From Candidatus Melainabacteria bacterium (GTDB lineage: Bacteria > Cyanobacteriota > Vampirovibrionia > Obscuribacterales > Obscuribacteraceae), in assembly GCA_003242885.1 (NCBI GenBank), contig QKMZ01000006.1, positions 1,667,563-1,731,562 of the forward strand: a stretch of 64,000 bases of DNA. The letters run 5' to 3'. Made by a program: the position numbers and the translations under genes. This document shows, one piece after another, positions 25,309-33,074 of the stretch (position 1 is the stretch's first letter; each line of letters begins with the position of its first letter). The notes below the pieces were generated by a model. That model worked only from the letters and a program-made list of their open reading frames with translations. It was not told where the DNA came from and did no database searches.

Positions 25309-25345
25309 AAAACGGTTTCTATTACACCACGTTGGAAAACGGTTT
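25309..25345. promoter_or_regulatory. Candidate operator: two AAAACGGTTT repeats
   Basis: AAAACGGTTT occurs at 25309-25318 and again at 25336-25345, with starts 27 bp apart, directly upstream of the HxlR-type regulator gene. Each unit is nearly palindromic. HxlR regulators commonly control their own promoters, so an autoregulatory site is plausible. A third copy occurs at 53917-53926. Confidence 0.35.
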
Positions 25346-25384
25346 GCCTCGCCCGATGGCCTGATCTTTAGAAGCTTTTCGAAA

Positions 25385-26404
25385 CTAATTTAACAGGTCT
25401 CTAAGCTCAAAAAGATCCTTGCTGTTTCTCAGTTTCTTAAACGCCTTGCTCTCAATCTGTCTTACACGCTCCCTGCTCATTCCCATGCGCTGTCCGCACT
25501 GCTCCAAGCTGAGCGGCGTGCCGTCCTTAAGCCCGTAACGCAGCTCTACAAGAGCTTTCTCATTGGTATTGAGATGCTCAAGCAAACTAGCTACTTGCCT
25601 TGAAACCAGTTGCGCACTTACCTTTTGGTCAGGTGAAGAGCTAAATTCATCCGGAATCATTTCGGAAAGTGAAGTATCCTGGTCCTCGCCCACCTTAAGA
25701 TCTAGGGATACAAGGGTCTTGTCCGCTGTAAGGGCAGTTTGGACCTTCTCTTTCTCGAGCCCGGAAAGCTCCGCAATCTCGTCGATTGAGGGCAATCTTC
25801 CATGTTGGTCGAAGAAGATTTTGGTTGTTTTGCGCACCAGGCTGCGCGTTTCAATCATGTGTACTGGCACTCTAATCGTGCGAGACTTGTCTGCCAGAGC
25901 GCGAGTAATGGCCTGACGAATCCACCAAGTGGCATAGGTCGAAAACTTGAAACCCTTTTCTGCATCAAACTTTTCGGCGGCCCGAATAAGACCGACGCTA
26001 CCTTCCTGAATGAGATCCTCAAAACACATACCCCGGTTGCGGTAGCGCTTCGCAATGCTCACAACCAATCTTAGATTGGCTCTGATAAGCGCATTTTTGG
26101 CATCCATATCTCCGGATTTCAACCGGCGAGCCAGATCGATCTCCTCAGAACCCTTGAGCAGCTTGTGTTTTCCGATTTCTTTCAAGTAGAAAGATAGGGC
26201 GTTAGGATCACCTTTTTCAATATACGTGCCTTCGGCTGACTCAGATTCTTGGTCGGAATCGTTTTCTGGATCCCAGCCAAGGTCTTCAAAGGCGGATGAG
26301 TCGGCTTCTAACGGGAATGCATATTCCCCAGATCCGTTGGCGCGCTTGCCTTTGCCTTTAGTTGTATTCAGTTTTGGTCTTGGTTGAAGGCCTGTTTTGT
26401 TCAT
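25385..26404 (-). CDS. Sigma-70-family RNA polymerase sigma factor (RpoD-like, group 2)
   Basis: 339 residues. Region 1.2 begins at DPNALSFYLKEIGKHKLL (about 66-83). Region 2 is strongly conserved (NLRLVVSIAKRYRNRGMCFE, then GLIRAAEKFDAEKGFKFSTY and TWWIRQAITRAL). Region 3 follows, and region 4.2 contains the helix-turn-helix SLEQCGQRMGMSRERVRQIE. The N-terminal ~60 residues are short, acidic and low-complexity, so the long region 1.1 of primary RpoD is missing. Group 2 (alternative, RpoD-like) is therefore more likely than the housekeeping factor, but the latter cannot be excluded. The ribosome binding site is weak. Confidence 0.93.
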   Translation of the reverse strand: MNKTGLQPRPKLNTTKGKGKRANGSGEYAFPLEADSSAFEDLGWDPENDSDQESESAEGTYIEKGDPNALSFYLKEIGKHKLLKGSEEIDLARRLKSGDMDAKNALIRANLRLVVSIAKRYRNRGMCFEDLIQEGSVGLIRAAEKFDAEKGFKFSTYATWWIRQAITRALADKSRTIRVPVHMIETRSLVRKTTKIFFDQHGRLPSIDEIAELSGLEKEKVQTALTADKTLVSLDLKVGEDQDTSLSEMIPDEFSSSPDQKVSAQLVSRQVASLLEHLNTNEKALVELRYGLKDGTPLSLEQCGQRMGMSRERVRQIESKAFKKLRNSKDLFELRDLLN

Positions 26405-26842
26405 ATAAATTACTTATCGAGTAAGCTTTTTGGGTAACCTACGAGCCTGGCTGCGGCAGGATTTGCCGATCCAGAGCGCGATTTCTCTCTTTCCTATTTG
26501 CAATATACCCAGCATGACGTATGGCACCATACATACGTTCCTGTCTTAATAAAATCGTAACGGTTGTCAGAAGCCTGACTAAAATAAAAGAATTACGCGT
26601 AGGTATAGGTAGAAGCCACCCTTTCGAGTGACGCCGCAACCATCACTCTTACGGATAATAGGGATTAGTAGGTCAAATTTTTATTCTCTATATAACAAGC
26701 AGGGGTAAATTTTTCCCTTCCAAGAGGACAAACTGGCGCTCATCCTTTAGGATGATTCTTAAAAGATAAGTACTTGCCTTACGGTTACTAAAGTCAATTG
26801 GCACCCTTGGTTACAAAATAATACTTAGAGGCCAGTAAAGCT
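26405..26842. other. Divergent regulatory region, sigma factor / NarL-type regulator
   Basis: 438 bp with two short perfect inverted repeats: GTATGGCACCATAC (26519-26532) and CATCCTTTAGGATG (26741-26754). A-rich and T-rich strings lie between them. TTGGCA at about 26800 and TAATAC 15 bp further could be a weak promoter for the regulator gene. No ORF or RNA gene recognised. Confidence 0.45.
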
Positions 26843-27586
26843 GTGTTCTCAAATACATTGCGAATGGAAGAAAGTCACTCAAACACGAACGAAATACGAG
26901 TGGTACTTGTCGAAGATCATCTTCTGACACGCATTGGCCTTCGCACAGTTCTGGAAAGAACGCCCGACATCAAGGTGATTGGCGAGGCGGAAAACGGCGC
27001 CATTGCCGTTGAGCTTGTCCGGCAGCTAAAACCTGATGTAGTCTTGATGGACGTAGGTATGCCTCTTCTTGATGGAATAGAAGCGGCTCGCAAAATTTGC
27101 TCGGAAAATCCGCTGCAGAAAATAATTATGCTTACCTCTCATGACAGTGAAGAGGATATTTTTGCTTCAATCTCAGCAGGAGCGGGTGGTTATTGTCTTA
27201 AAGACGTGGCTCCCGACCGACTCTATACAGCGGTTCGAAGTATTCATAACGGCGACTTCTGGCTAGACTCTGCAATCGCACACAAAGTCGTTGCACATTA
27301 TGCGGCAAAGAAAAATATCACCATAAGAAAACCACCAGAACCCGCTGCCGAGTCCAATGGACATTCGCATGGCGAAGAACTGCCATCACTTCCGGAGCCT
27401 TTATCCAACCGTGAGTTAGAAGTACTCAAATTGCTTGTAGAAGGTTGCAGCAATCAACAAATCGCCAACCGGTTGGTGATTTCGCTGGCGACCGCAAAGA
27501 CACATGTTAGAAACATACTGAATAAACTGGCTGTCGACGATCGCACGCAGGCGGCAGTGCAAGCCATGCGCCGCGGACTTGTATAG
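26843..27586 (+). CDS. NarL/FixJ-family response regulator
   Basis: 247 residues from GTG at 26843, which has GAGG about 12 nt upstream; the ATG at 26864 is an equally possible start. The receiver has VVLVEDH at the first strand, phospho-acceptor D70 (VVLMDVGMP), and LKDV as the conserved lysine region. A proline-rich linker (about 160-187) leads to a LuxR-type helix-turn-helix, LSNRELEVLKLLVEGCSNQQ then LVISLATAKTHVRNILNKL. No kinase is adjacent. Two UspA genes follow, which suggests a stress response link. Confidence 0.92.
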   Translation: MFSNTLRMEESHSNTNEIRVVLVEDHLLTRIGLRTVLERTPDIKVIGEAENGAIAVELVRQLKPDVVLMDVGMPLLDGIEAARKICSENPLQKIIMLTSHDSEEDIFASISAGAGGYCLKDVAPDRLYTAVRSIHNGDFWLDSAIAHKVVAHYAAKKNITIRKPPEPAAESNGHSHGEELPSLPEPLSNRELEVLKLLVEGCSNQQIANRLVISLATAKTHVRNILNKLAVDDRTQAAVQAMRRGLV

Positions 27587-27728
27587 ATGGCGCTTTAGCG
27601 CTGGCATGAATGCATTGACATGGATTGATACGGATTGGCATTGATCATCGTAAAGATCCGTCAAAATGAGGCCATTTCGACTCTGCGTGCGATACAAATA
27701 AATTGAAGCCTTCCTTGGAGACCCGGGT

Positions 27729-28184
27729 GTGAAAGTACTCATTGCAGTTGATGATTCACCTTATTCCGAAGCTGTCGTTGACAGCGCGGTCAAACGGGAC
27801 TGGCCTGAGAATACGGAAGTCTTGATTTTGACTGTGCTAGAGCCTATTCCATTTGATTGTGAATCTCGCTCAGACATGCGTGCCCTCGTTGAAGCAGGCT
27901 CTCAGAAAAGACGCCAAACTGCCCAAGAGCTCGTGGAGAAAATCAGCGATAAGTTGAAAAAGCAACTCGCATCGAGAAATTTAGCCGTCGAATTTGCGGT
28001 TAAAGATGGCTCTGCGAAAAAAGAAATCGTTGAAAGTGCCATCGAATTTGGTGCAGATAGAATCTTAATTGGAGCACAAGGGCATGGTACTTGTGCGCAC
28101 AATATGCTTGGCGAAGTATCACGGGTGGTGGCAGCGACTGCTCCCTGCTCGGTAGAAATTATTCGCCAAACCGTCTGCAAATAG
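27729..28184 (+). CDS. Universal stress protein (UspA family)
   Basis: 151 residues, a single Usp domain. It starts at GTG (27729) with GGAG 9 nt upstream. The N-terminal strand VLIAVDDSPYSEA carries the nucleotide-contacting aspartates, and the ATP-binding loop near the C-terminus, IGAQGHGTCAHNMLGEVS, follows the G-x2-G-x9-G pattern, so ATP binding is likely. It ends 2 bp from the stop of a second, oppositely oriented Usp gene. Confidence 0.92.
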   Translation: MKVLIAVDDSPYSEAVVDSAVKRDWPENTEVLILTVLEPIPFDCESRSDMRALVEAGSQKRRQTAQELVEKISDKLKKQLASRNLAVEFAVKDGSAKKEIVESAIEFGADRILIGAQGHGTCAHNMLGEVSRVVAATAPCSVEIIRQTVCK

Positions 28185-28186
28185 TT

Positions 28187-28675
28187 TTAAATTATCTTGT
28201 GCGGCTCTTTCCCGCCGCTCTTTTCATTAGCCTTCTTGTGAGGCAATGGAATCACAAGTACACAACAAGGCGCGTTGGACACGACCGCCTGAGTGACGTT
28301 TCCAACCATCAAATCGCTGACGCTGCGCTTGTGCGAGCCCATCACAATCAATGAAGCTTTCAGTTTGACAGCGCGATCCAAAATTTCTTCTTTCGGCAAA
28401 CCTTCTGTGACTTCGACAGTGATTTTGGAACTGTTTTGCACACTATCAATAGCGTTTTTTACCTGATCGACAATCAACTCACCAGCCTTTTGCCTTTCTT
28501 TGGTAATGTTTTCCAAAAGAGGAGACGGCAAAACACTCATAAAGCTGCCGATTTTTACAGGCATAACCACATGCAAAATGTGAAACTCGCTTTCAGACGG
28601 CCACGGATACGCCGCCATAAAAGAACTCAACTCTCCCAAAAACTGCTCGTCTTCAACGGCTACCAAAACTTTCAT
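28187..28675 (-). CDS. Universal stress protein (UspA family)
   Basis: 162 residues with the Usp fold: VLVAVEDEQFLGE at the start and the loop VMGSHKRSVSDLMVGNVTQA near the C-terminus, which keeps the G-x2-x-x9-G-like spacing imperfectly (one glycine becomes lysine/arginine), so nucleotide binding is less certain than in its neighbour. A basic C-terminal tail (KKANEKSGGKE) is added. Tail to tail with the first Usp gene, 2 bp apart. Confidence 0.9.
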   Translation of the reverse strand: MKVLVAVEDEQFLGELSSFMAAYPWPSESEFHILHVVMPVKIGSFMSVLPSPLLENITKERQKAGELIVDQVKNAIDSVQNSSKITVEVTEGLPKEEILDRAVKLKASLIVMGSHKRSVSDLMVGNVTQAVVSNAPCCVLVIPLPHKKANEKSGGKEPHKII

Positions 28676-28850
28676 CGAAAGCCAGACCTGTTTTCTTTTC
28701 TACTTGCAAACGCTCAGACCTGTCCATCATATCAGCCGTGATATTGAGACAACATAAGATGAATCCGGTATATTTAAAAGCTACTGCATTCGGCTCGAAC
28801 AACGCTGACTGGGGCGCAGTTTCAGACTTTATGTATTCGAGGAGCACTTG

Positions 28851-29894
28851 ATGGTAGAAAAACTGGCTGGTTCTTTGCCCAAAGCAGAGCTACACCTTCA
28901 CATTGAAGGCACTTTCGAGCCTGAACTCATCTTTTCAATTGCCGAACGCAACAAAATCAAAGTCCCTTTCCAGTCCGTAGAAGCGCTCAAAGCGGCTTAT
29001 GAGTTTCAGGATTTGCAGTCCTTTCTCGATCTTTACTACGCAGGCATGAATGTTTTACGCACCGAGCAGGATTTTCACGATCTTGCGGCTGCGTATTTTG
29101 AAAAAGCACACGCACAAAATGTTGTCCATGCCGAAATATTTTTCGATCCTCAAGCCCATACGGCACGAGGCATTCCATTCGACGTTGTCATCGAAGGTTT
29201 GTCCAAAGCCGCTCATGAAAGCAAGGAAAAGTACGGTATTACAAGCAAACTGATTATGTGCTTTTTGCGCGATCAAAGTGCAGAGTCGGCGATGCAAACG
29301 CTGGACAGCGCACTCAAGTACGGTGATCGTATTGTCGCTGTAGGACTGGACTCCGCAGAAGTCGGCAACCCACCGCAAAAGTTCAAGGAAGTTTTCGATA
29401 AAGCACGCGCCAACGGCTGGCTTACAGTCGCTCACGCCGGCGAAGAAGGTCCGCCCGAATATGTTTGGGAAGCACTGAAGATTCTCAAAGTCAGCCGCAT
29501 CGATCACGGTGTAAGAAGTCTAGAAGATTCCAATTTGACGAATCATTTAGTTGAACATCAAATGCCGTTGACGGTCTGCCCGCTTTCCAATGTGCGCTTG
29601 AAAGTTTTCGATCATCTGAAGCAGCACAATTTGAAGAAGATGCTTGAGTTGGGCATCAGAGCGACAATAAACTCCGACGATCCTGCATATTTCGGTGGCT
29701 ATGTCTCAGACAACTTTAGGGCGGCGCAGAGCGCCCTGGAGCTAAATCAGGATGAGTTGGAAACACTGGCTCGTAATTCATTCCACGCTTCATTTTTGAC
29801 AGACAGTGAACGGGCAAAATATCTTGCCATGGTGGATGACGCAGTTAAACATTGGAATGTGCGACAACACGGCGATTGTTGCCATCACGAGTAG
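28851..29894 (+). CDS. Adenosine/adenine deaminase-family enzyme
   Basis: 347 residues from the ATG at 28851 with GAGGAG 6 nt upstream. This metal-dependent hydrolase shows H15xH17 in ELHLHIEG, a second metal histidine in TVAHAGEEGP, and SDDP near residue 280, all hallmark positions of the deaminase family. The stretches FQDLQSFLDLYYAGM and EIFFDPQAHTARG are typical of the bacterial branch characterised as adenine deaminase, so the likely reaction is adenine to hypoxanthine in purine salvage; adenosine is the alternative substrate. Cytoplasmic. Confidence 0.9.
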   Translation: MVEKLAGSLPKAELHLHIEGTFEPELIFSIAERNKIKVPFQSVEALKAAYEFQDLQSFLDLYYAGMNVLRTEQDFHDLAAAYFEKAHAQNVVHAEIFFDPQAHTARGIPFDVVIEGLSKAAHESKEKYGITSKLIMCFLRDQSAESAMQTLDSALKYGDRIVAVGLDSAEVGNPPQKFKEVFDKARANGWLTVAHAGEEGPPEYVWEALKILKVSRIDHGVRSLEDSNLTNHLVEHQMPLTVCPLSNVRLKVFDHLKQHNLKKMLELGIRATINSDDPAYFGGYVSDNFRAAQSALELNQDELETLARNSFHASFLTDSERAKYLAMVDDAVKHWNVRQHGDCCHHE

Positions 29895-29934
29895 CTTGTA
29901 AACAGCAAGAGAGATACGAGGACGGCCGGCACAT

Positions 29935-30921
29935 ATGGAAGAAGAAAACCCAGTACTGAGAGCAGGTAGCAGCGTCAAATGTCGTGTCTGCACTCCCGAG
30001 CCAGGCGGGTACTCGGTCAAACTCGTTCCAAGCGGCATCGACGGATTTCTCCCCTGCCAAGAAGAATTAAATGAAGGGCAAGTCGTGCCCGCGACTTTTG
30101 TTTGTATGAGTAAAGACCAAGCGTTGATGACGTTTGCCTTCCGCATCGGCACGACAGAACGCGTACAGATGGGCCTGCCCAGCGAACCGGAGACTGCCTT
30201 TGCTGTTTGGGCGGATTCACACCCTCGCACTTACAAATTGCGAAGAGCAATCGACATTGTCATGCCGCCTCTCAGCTCTTCCTCCGTTTCTCCCTTGCGC
30301 TCCGGCGACTACGATATCGGCAAATTGATTACTGACCTGGAGGAAGGACAACTAACGGGTTGCGTCAAAATGATTTGCGACGAACGCCTTTCTCGGGGAG
30401 CTCTTTTGCTTTTCCGCGGTAGAGCAGTCGGATGCATCTACGGTAAAAAGCCGATGGTTGAGCCATATCCGATCGAGTCTGCCATTCAAATGCTTTTGCT
30501 TGACAGCTTTCTGCCCGAGACAAAGCTGACGGTCTATGACCTTCCGGACGAAATTATTCTTTCTATGTCGGCAATGTTCCTTGGTGTGCCTGTCTTAGAG
30601 AAGGACTACGCGGACAGAAAGAACCTTGATGCGCTGGTTAAATCTCTGAAGAACGACACAGCAATACTTACAGCAACTTCGGCAAAGGAGATGTGCCTGG
30701 CTTTCCTTCATGAGGGTGAAGTCTTTGGCACTTTCCATGTGGACCAACAGAGGTTTTCGGACAAAGGCGCCATATTTGACGAAGTCATGGATAAAGAACC
30801 GAACACTACGGTAGAGATTTCCATACTGCCATCGGAAATGACAACCGACAAAGTGCTTTTCGGCTATGGGCTGTCAACTACTCTGGAAGTTATGAAAGGC
30901 CAAGCGCCTGTTGAAATGTAG
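29935..30921 (+). CDS. Hypothetical protein with S1-like N-terminus
   Basis: 328 residues, soluble. The first ~75 residues look like an S1/OB RNA-binding domain (AGSSVKCRVCTPEPGGYSVK, then GIDGFLPCQEELNEGQVVPA). The middle (about 125-170, LEEGQLTGCVKMICDE and GALLLFRGRAVGCIYG) recalls a DUF4388-type domain, as in the protein at 15123. The C-terminal 150 residues have no recognised family. The ATG at 29935 has only a modest ribosome binding site. It is 40 bp after the deaminase gene. Confidence 0.75.
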   Translation: MEEENPVLRAGSSVKCRVCTPEPGGYSVKLVPSGIDGFLPCQEELNEGQVVPATFVCMSKDQALMTFAFRIGTTERVQMGLPSEPETAFAVWADSHPRTYKLRRAIDIVMPPLSSSSVSPLRSGDYDIGKLITDLEEGQLTGCVKMICDERLSRGALLLFRGRAVGCIYGKKPMVEPYPIESAIQMLLLDSFLPETKLTVYDLPDEIILSMSAMFLGVPVLEKDYADRKNLDALVKSLKNDTAILTATSAKEMCLAFLHEGEVFGTFHVDQQRFSDKGAIFDEVMDKEPNTTVEISILPSEMTTDKVLFGYGLSTTLEVMKGQAPVEM

Positions 30922-31118
30922 TTGTGATGTTGCCGAAGTTCCTAACACCGGTCCAGAGCCGTATTTTTAATGGCCAGCCGGGCGCTTTAAAACCGCCAAT
31001 TTAAGGATCTCCTTTATCTATAGTTTCCAGCTTACTAAATAAAAGCTTGCATTACTGATAATGAGCTTGCGACTGGTGTATCACAGTGGAAGTAACGTCT
31101 CGTCCAAGGGAGTCAACT

Positions 31119-33056
31119 ATGGGTAAGGCTGTAGGAATCGATCTCGGCACAACAAACTCGGTCGTCGCGGTGATGGAAGGCGGTAAGCCTACTGTGATTG
31201 CCAATACGGAAGGTCTGAGAACGACCCCATCTGTGGTCGCCCAGTCAAAAACAGGCGAGCGCCTGGTTGGTCAACTTGCTCGCAGACAAGCAGTTGTCAA
31301 CCCGCAAAACACCGTTTATTCCATCAAACGCTTTGTCGGTCGCCGTTTCAACGAAGTTGAACAAGAACGCAAAATGGTCTCTTACAAAGTTAAAGAAGGC
31401 CCGGACGGCGGTTGCAAGGTAGTCATGGGAGACAAGGACTACACGCCTGAAGAAATCTCTTCGATAATCCTGCGCAAACTCAAAGAGGACGCAGAAAAGT
31501 ATTTGGGCGAAAAGGTAACGTCAGCCGTTATCACTGTTCCGGCATATTTCAATGACTCACAAAGACAGTCGACCAAAAACGCTGGTCTGATTGCTGGACT
31601 GGACGTTCAGCGCATCATCAACGAGCCTACGGCTGCTGCGCTTGCATACGGTATTGATAAGAAGCAAAACGAAACCATCCTTGTATTCGACTTGGGCGGC
31701 GGTACTTTCGACGTATCGATTCTCGAAGTGGGCGACGGCGTTTTCGAAGTGCAATCCACTGCAGGTGACACGCACTTGGGCGGTGACGACTTCGACCACG
31801 TGCTCGTCAACTGGTTGGCAGAAGAATTTCAGCGCACTGAAGGCATAGACTTGAGAAAGGATCCTCAAGCATTGCAGCGTCTTACTGAAGCAGCAGAAAA
31901 GGCAAAAATCGAACTGTCTTCGGTAACCGAAGGTTCAATTTCCTTGCCTTTCGTCACAGCCAACGAGACAGGTCCCAAACACTTAGACATGCGTTTGACC
32001 CGCTCTAAGTTCAACGAATTGACCAGACATCTCGTAGAGAAGTGCCGCAAGCCGGTTGAGCAAGCGCTGGAAGATGCCGGACTCAAAGCATCAGACTTGA
32101 AAGAAGTTGTCCTCGTAGGTGGTTCGACTCGTATTCCTGCCGTTCAAGATCTGGTGAAGAGCTTGACCGGCGGCAAAGAGCCAAACCAGACGGTTAATCC
32201 AGACGAAGTCGTCGCCATCGGCGCCGCTATTCAAGCCGGCGTACTGGGCGGCGAAGTTCGTGACGTAGTGCTGCTCGATGTCACCCCACTCTCTCTTGGT
32301 ATTGAAACCATGGGCGGTGTCTTGACCAAATTGGTTGAGCGCAACACGACCATCCCCACCCACAAGTCGCAGGTATTCTCGACTGCAGAAGATAATCAGC
32401 CCGCAGTAGATATTCAAATCTTCCAGGGCGAGCGACCGATGGCTAAAGACAACAAAATGCTCGGCACATTCCGCCTGGATGGCATCAGACCAGCTCCTCG
32501 CGCAATGCCGAAAATCGAAGTGTCTTTCGACATCGACGCCAACGGTATCGTCTCGGTCACAGCAAAAGACCAAGACACAGGCAAAGAGCAGAAAATCACA
32601 ATTACTGCTTCAACCAACCTGAGCAAAGACGACATCGAAAAACTCGTCAAAGATGCAGAAGGTCACGCCGCCGAAGACTTGAAAGCAAAAGCAAGTGCTG
32701 ATGCTAGAAACGAAGCGGACAATCTCTGCTACACGGTGGAGCGCCAGATGACTGAAGCCGGTGACGCTCTCACCAGCGGCAACCGTAACAAGGCAGAAAG
32801 CTTGATTGCCGACATTCGCCTGAAGATCGAACAACGCGCTGATGCGGACACGCTCAAGCCGTTGCTGGAAGAGCTGCGCGGCGTGCTCGTCTTGATTTCG
32901 CAAGACGCACAAAGACAGCCCGCAGGCGCTAGAGCCGGCGGCGGCGGCACCGAGTCGGAAGCTGCATCGGGAGATGCCGCCAACTCGTCATCGTCCTCCA
33001 GCAAAGCTGGCGGCAAAGGCGACGACGACATAATCGATGCGGATATCGCCAACTAA
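31119..33056 (+). CDS. dnaK: Chaperone DnaK (Hsp70)
   Basis: 645 residues from the ATG at 31119 with AAGGGAG 7 nt upstream; an in-frame start at 31086 would add 11 non-homologous residues. The ATPase domain begins AVGIDLGTTNSVVAVMEGG and includes the phosphate loops FDLGGGTFDVSILEVGDGVF and VGGSTRIPAV; the interdomain linker is DVVLLDVTPLSLG, then the substrate-binding domain. The tail is acidic with a Gly- and Ser-rich stretch ending GDDDIIDADIAN. It folds proteins with DnaJ and GrpE, neither of which is in this window. A fused transporter/methyltransferase gene follows after 18 bp, possibly in the same transcript. No CIRCE element is seen upstream. Confidence 0.97.
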   Translation: MGKAVGIDLGTTNSVVAVMEGGKPTVIANTEGLRTTPSVVAQSKTGERLVGQLARRQAVVNPQNTVYSIKRFVGRRFNEVEQERKMVSYKVKEGPDGGCKVVMGDKDYTPEEISSIILRKLKEDAEKYLGEKVTSAVITVPAYFNDSQRQSTKNAGLIAGLDVQRIINEPTAAALAYGIDKKQNETILVFDLGGGTFDVSILEVGDGVFEVQSTAGDTHLGGDDFDHVLVNWLAEEFQRTEGIDLRKDPQALQRLTEAAEKAKIELSSVTEGSISLPFVTANETGPKHLDMRLTRSKFNELTRHLVEKCRKPVEQALEDAGLKASDLKEVVLVGGSTRIPAVQDLVKSLTGGKEPNQTVNPDEVVAIGAAIQAGVLGGEVRDVVLLDVTPLSLGIETMGGVLTKLVERNTTIPTHKSQVFSTAEDNQPAVDIQIFQGERPMAKDNKMLGTFRLDGIRPAPRAMPKIEVSFDIDANGIVSVTAKDQDTGKEQKITITASTNLSKDDIEKLVKDAEGHAAEDLKAKASADARNEADNLCYTVERQMTEAGDALTSGNRNKAESLIADIRLKIEQRADADTLKPLLEELRGVLVLISQDAQRQPAGARAGGGGTESEAASGDAANSSSSSSKAGGKGDDDIIDADIAN

Positions 33057-33074
33057 TCAAGTTACAATTACGGG

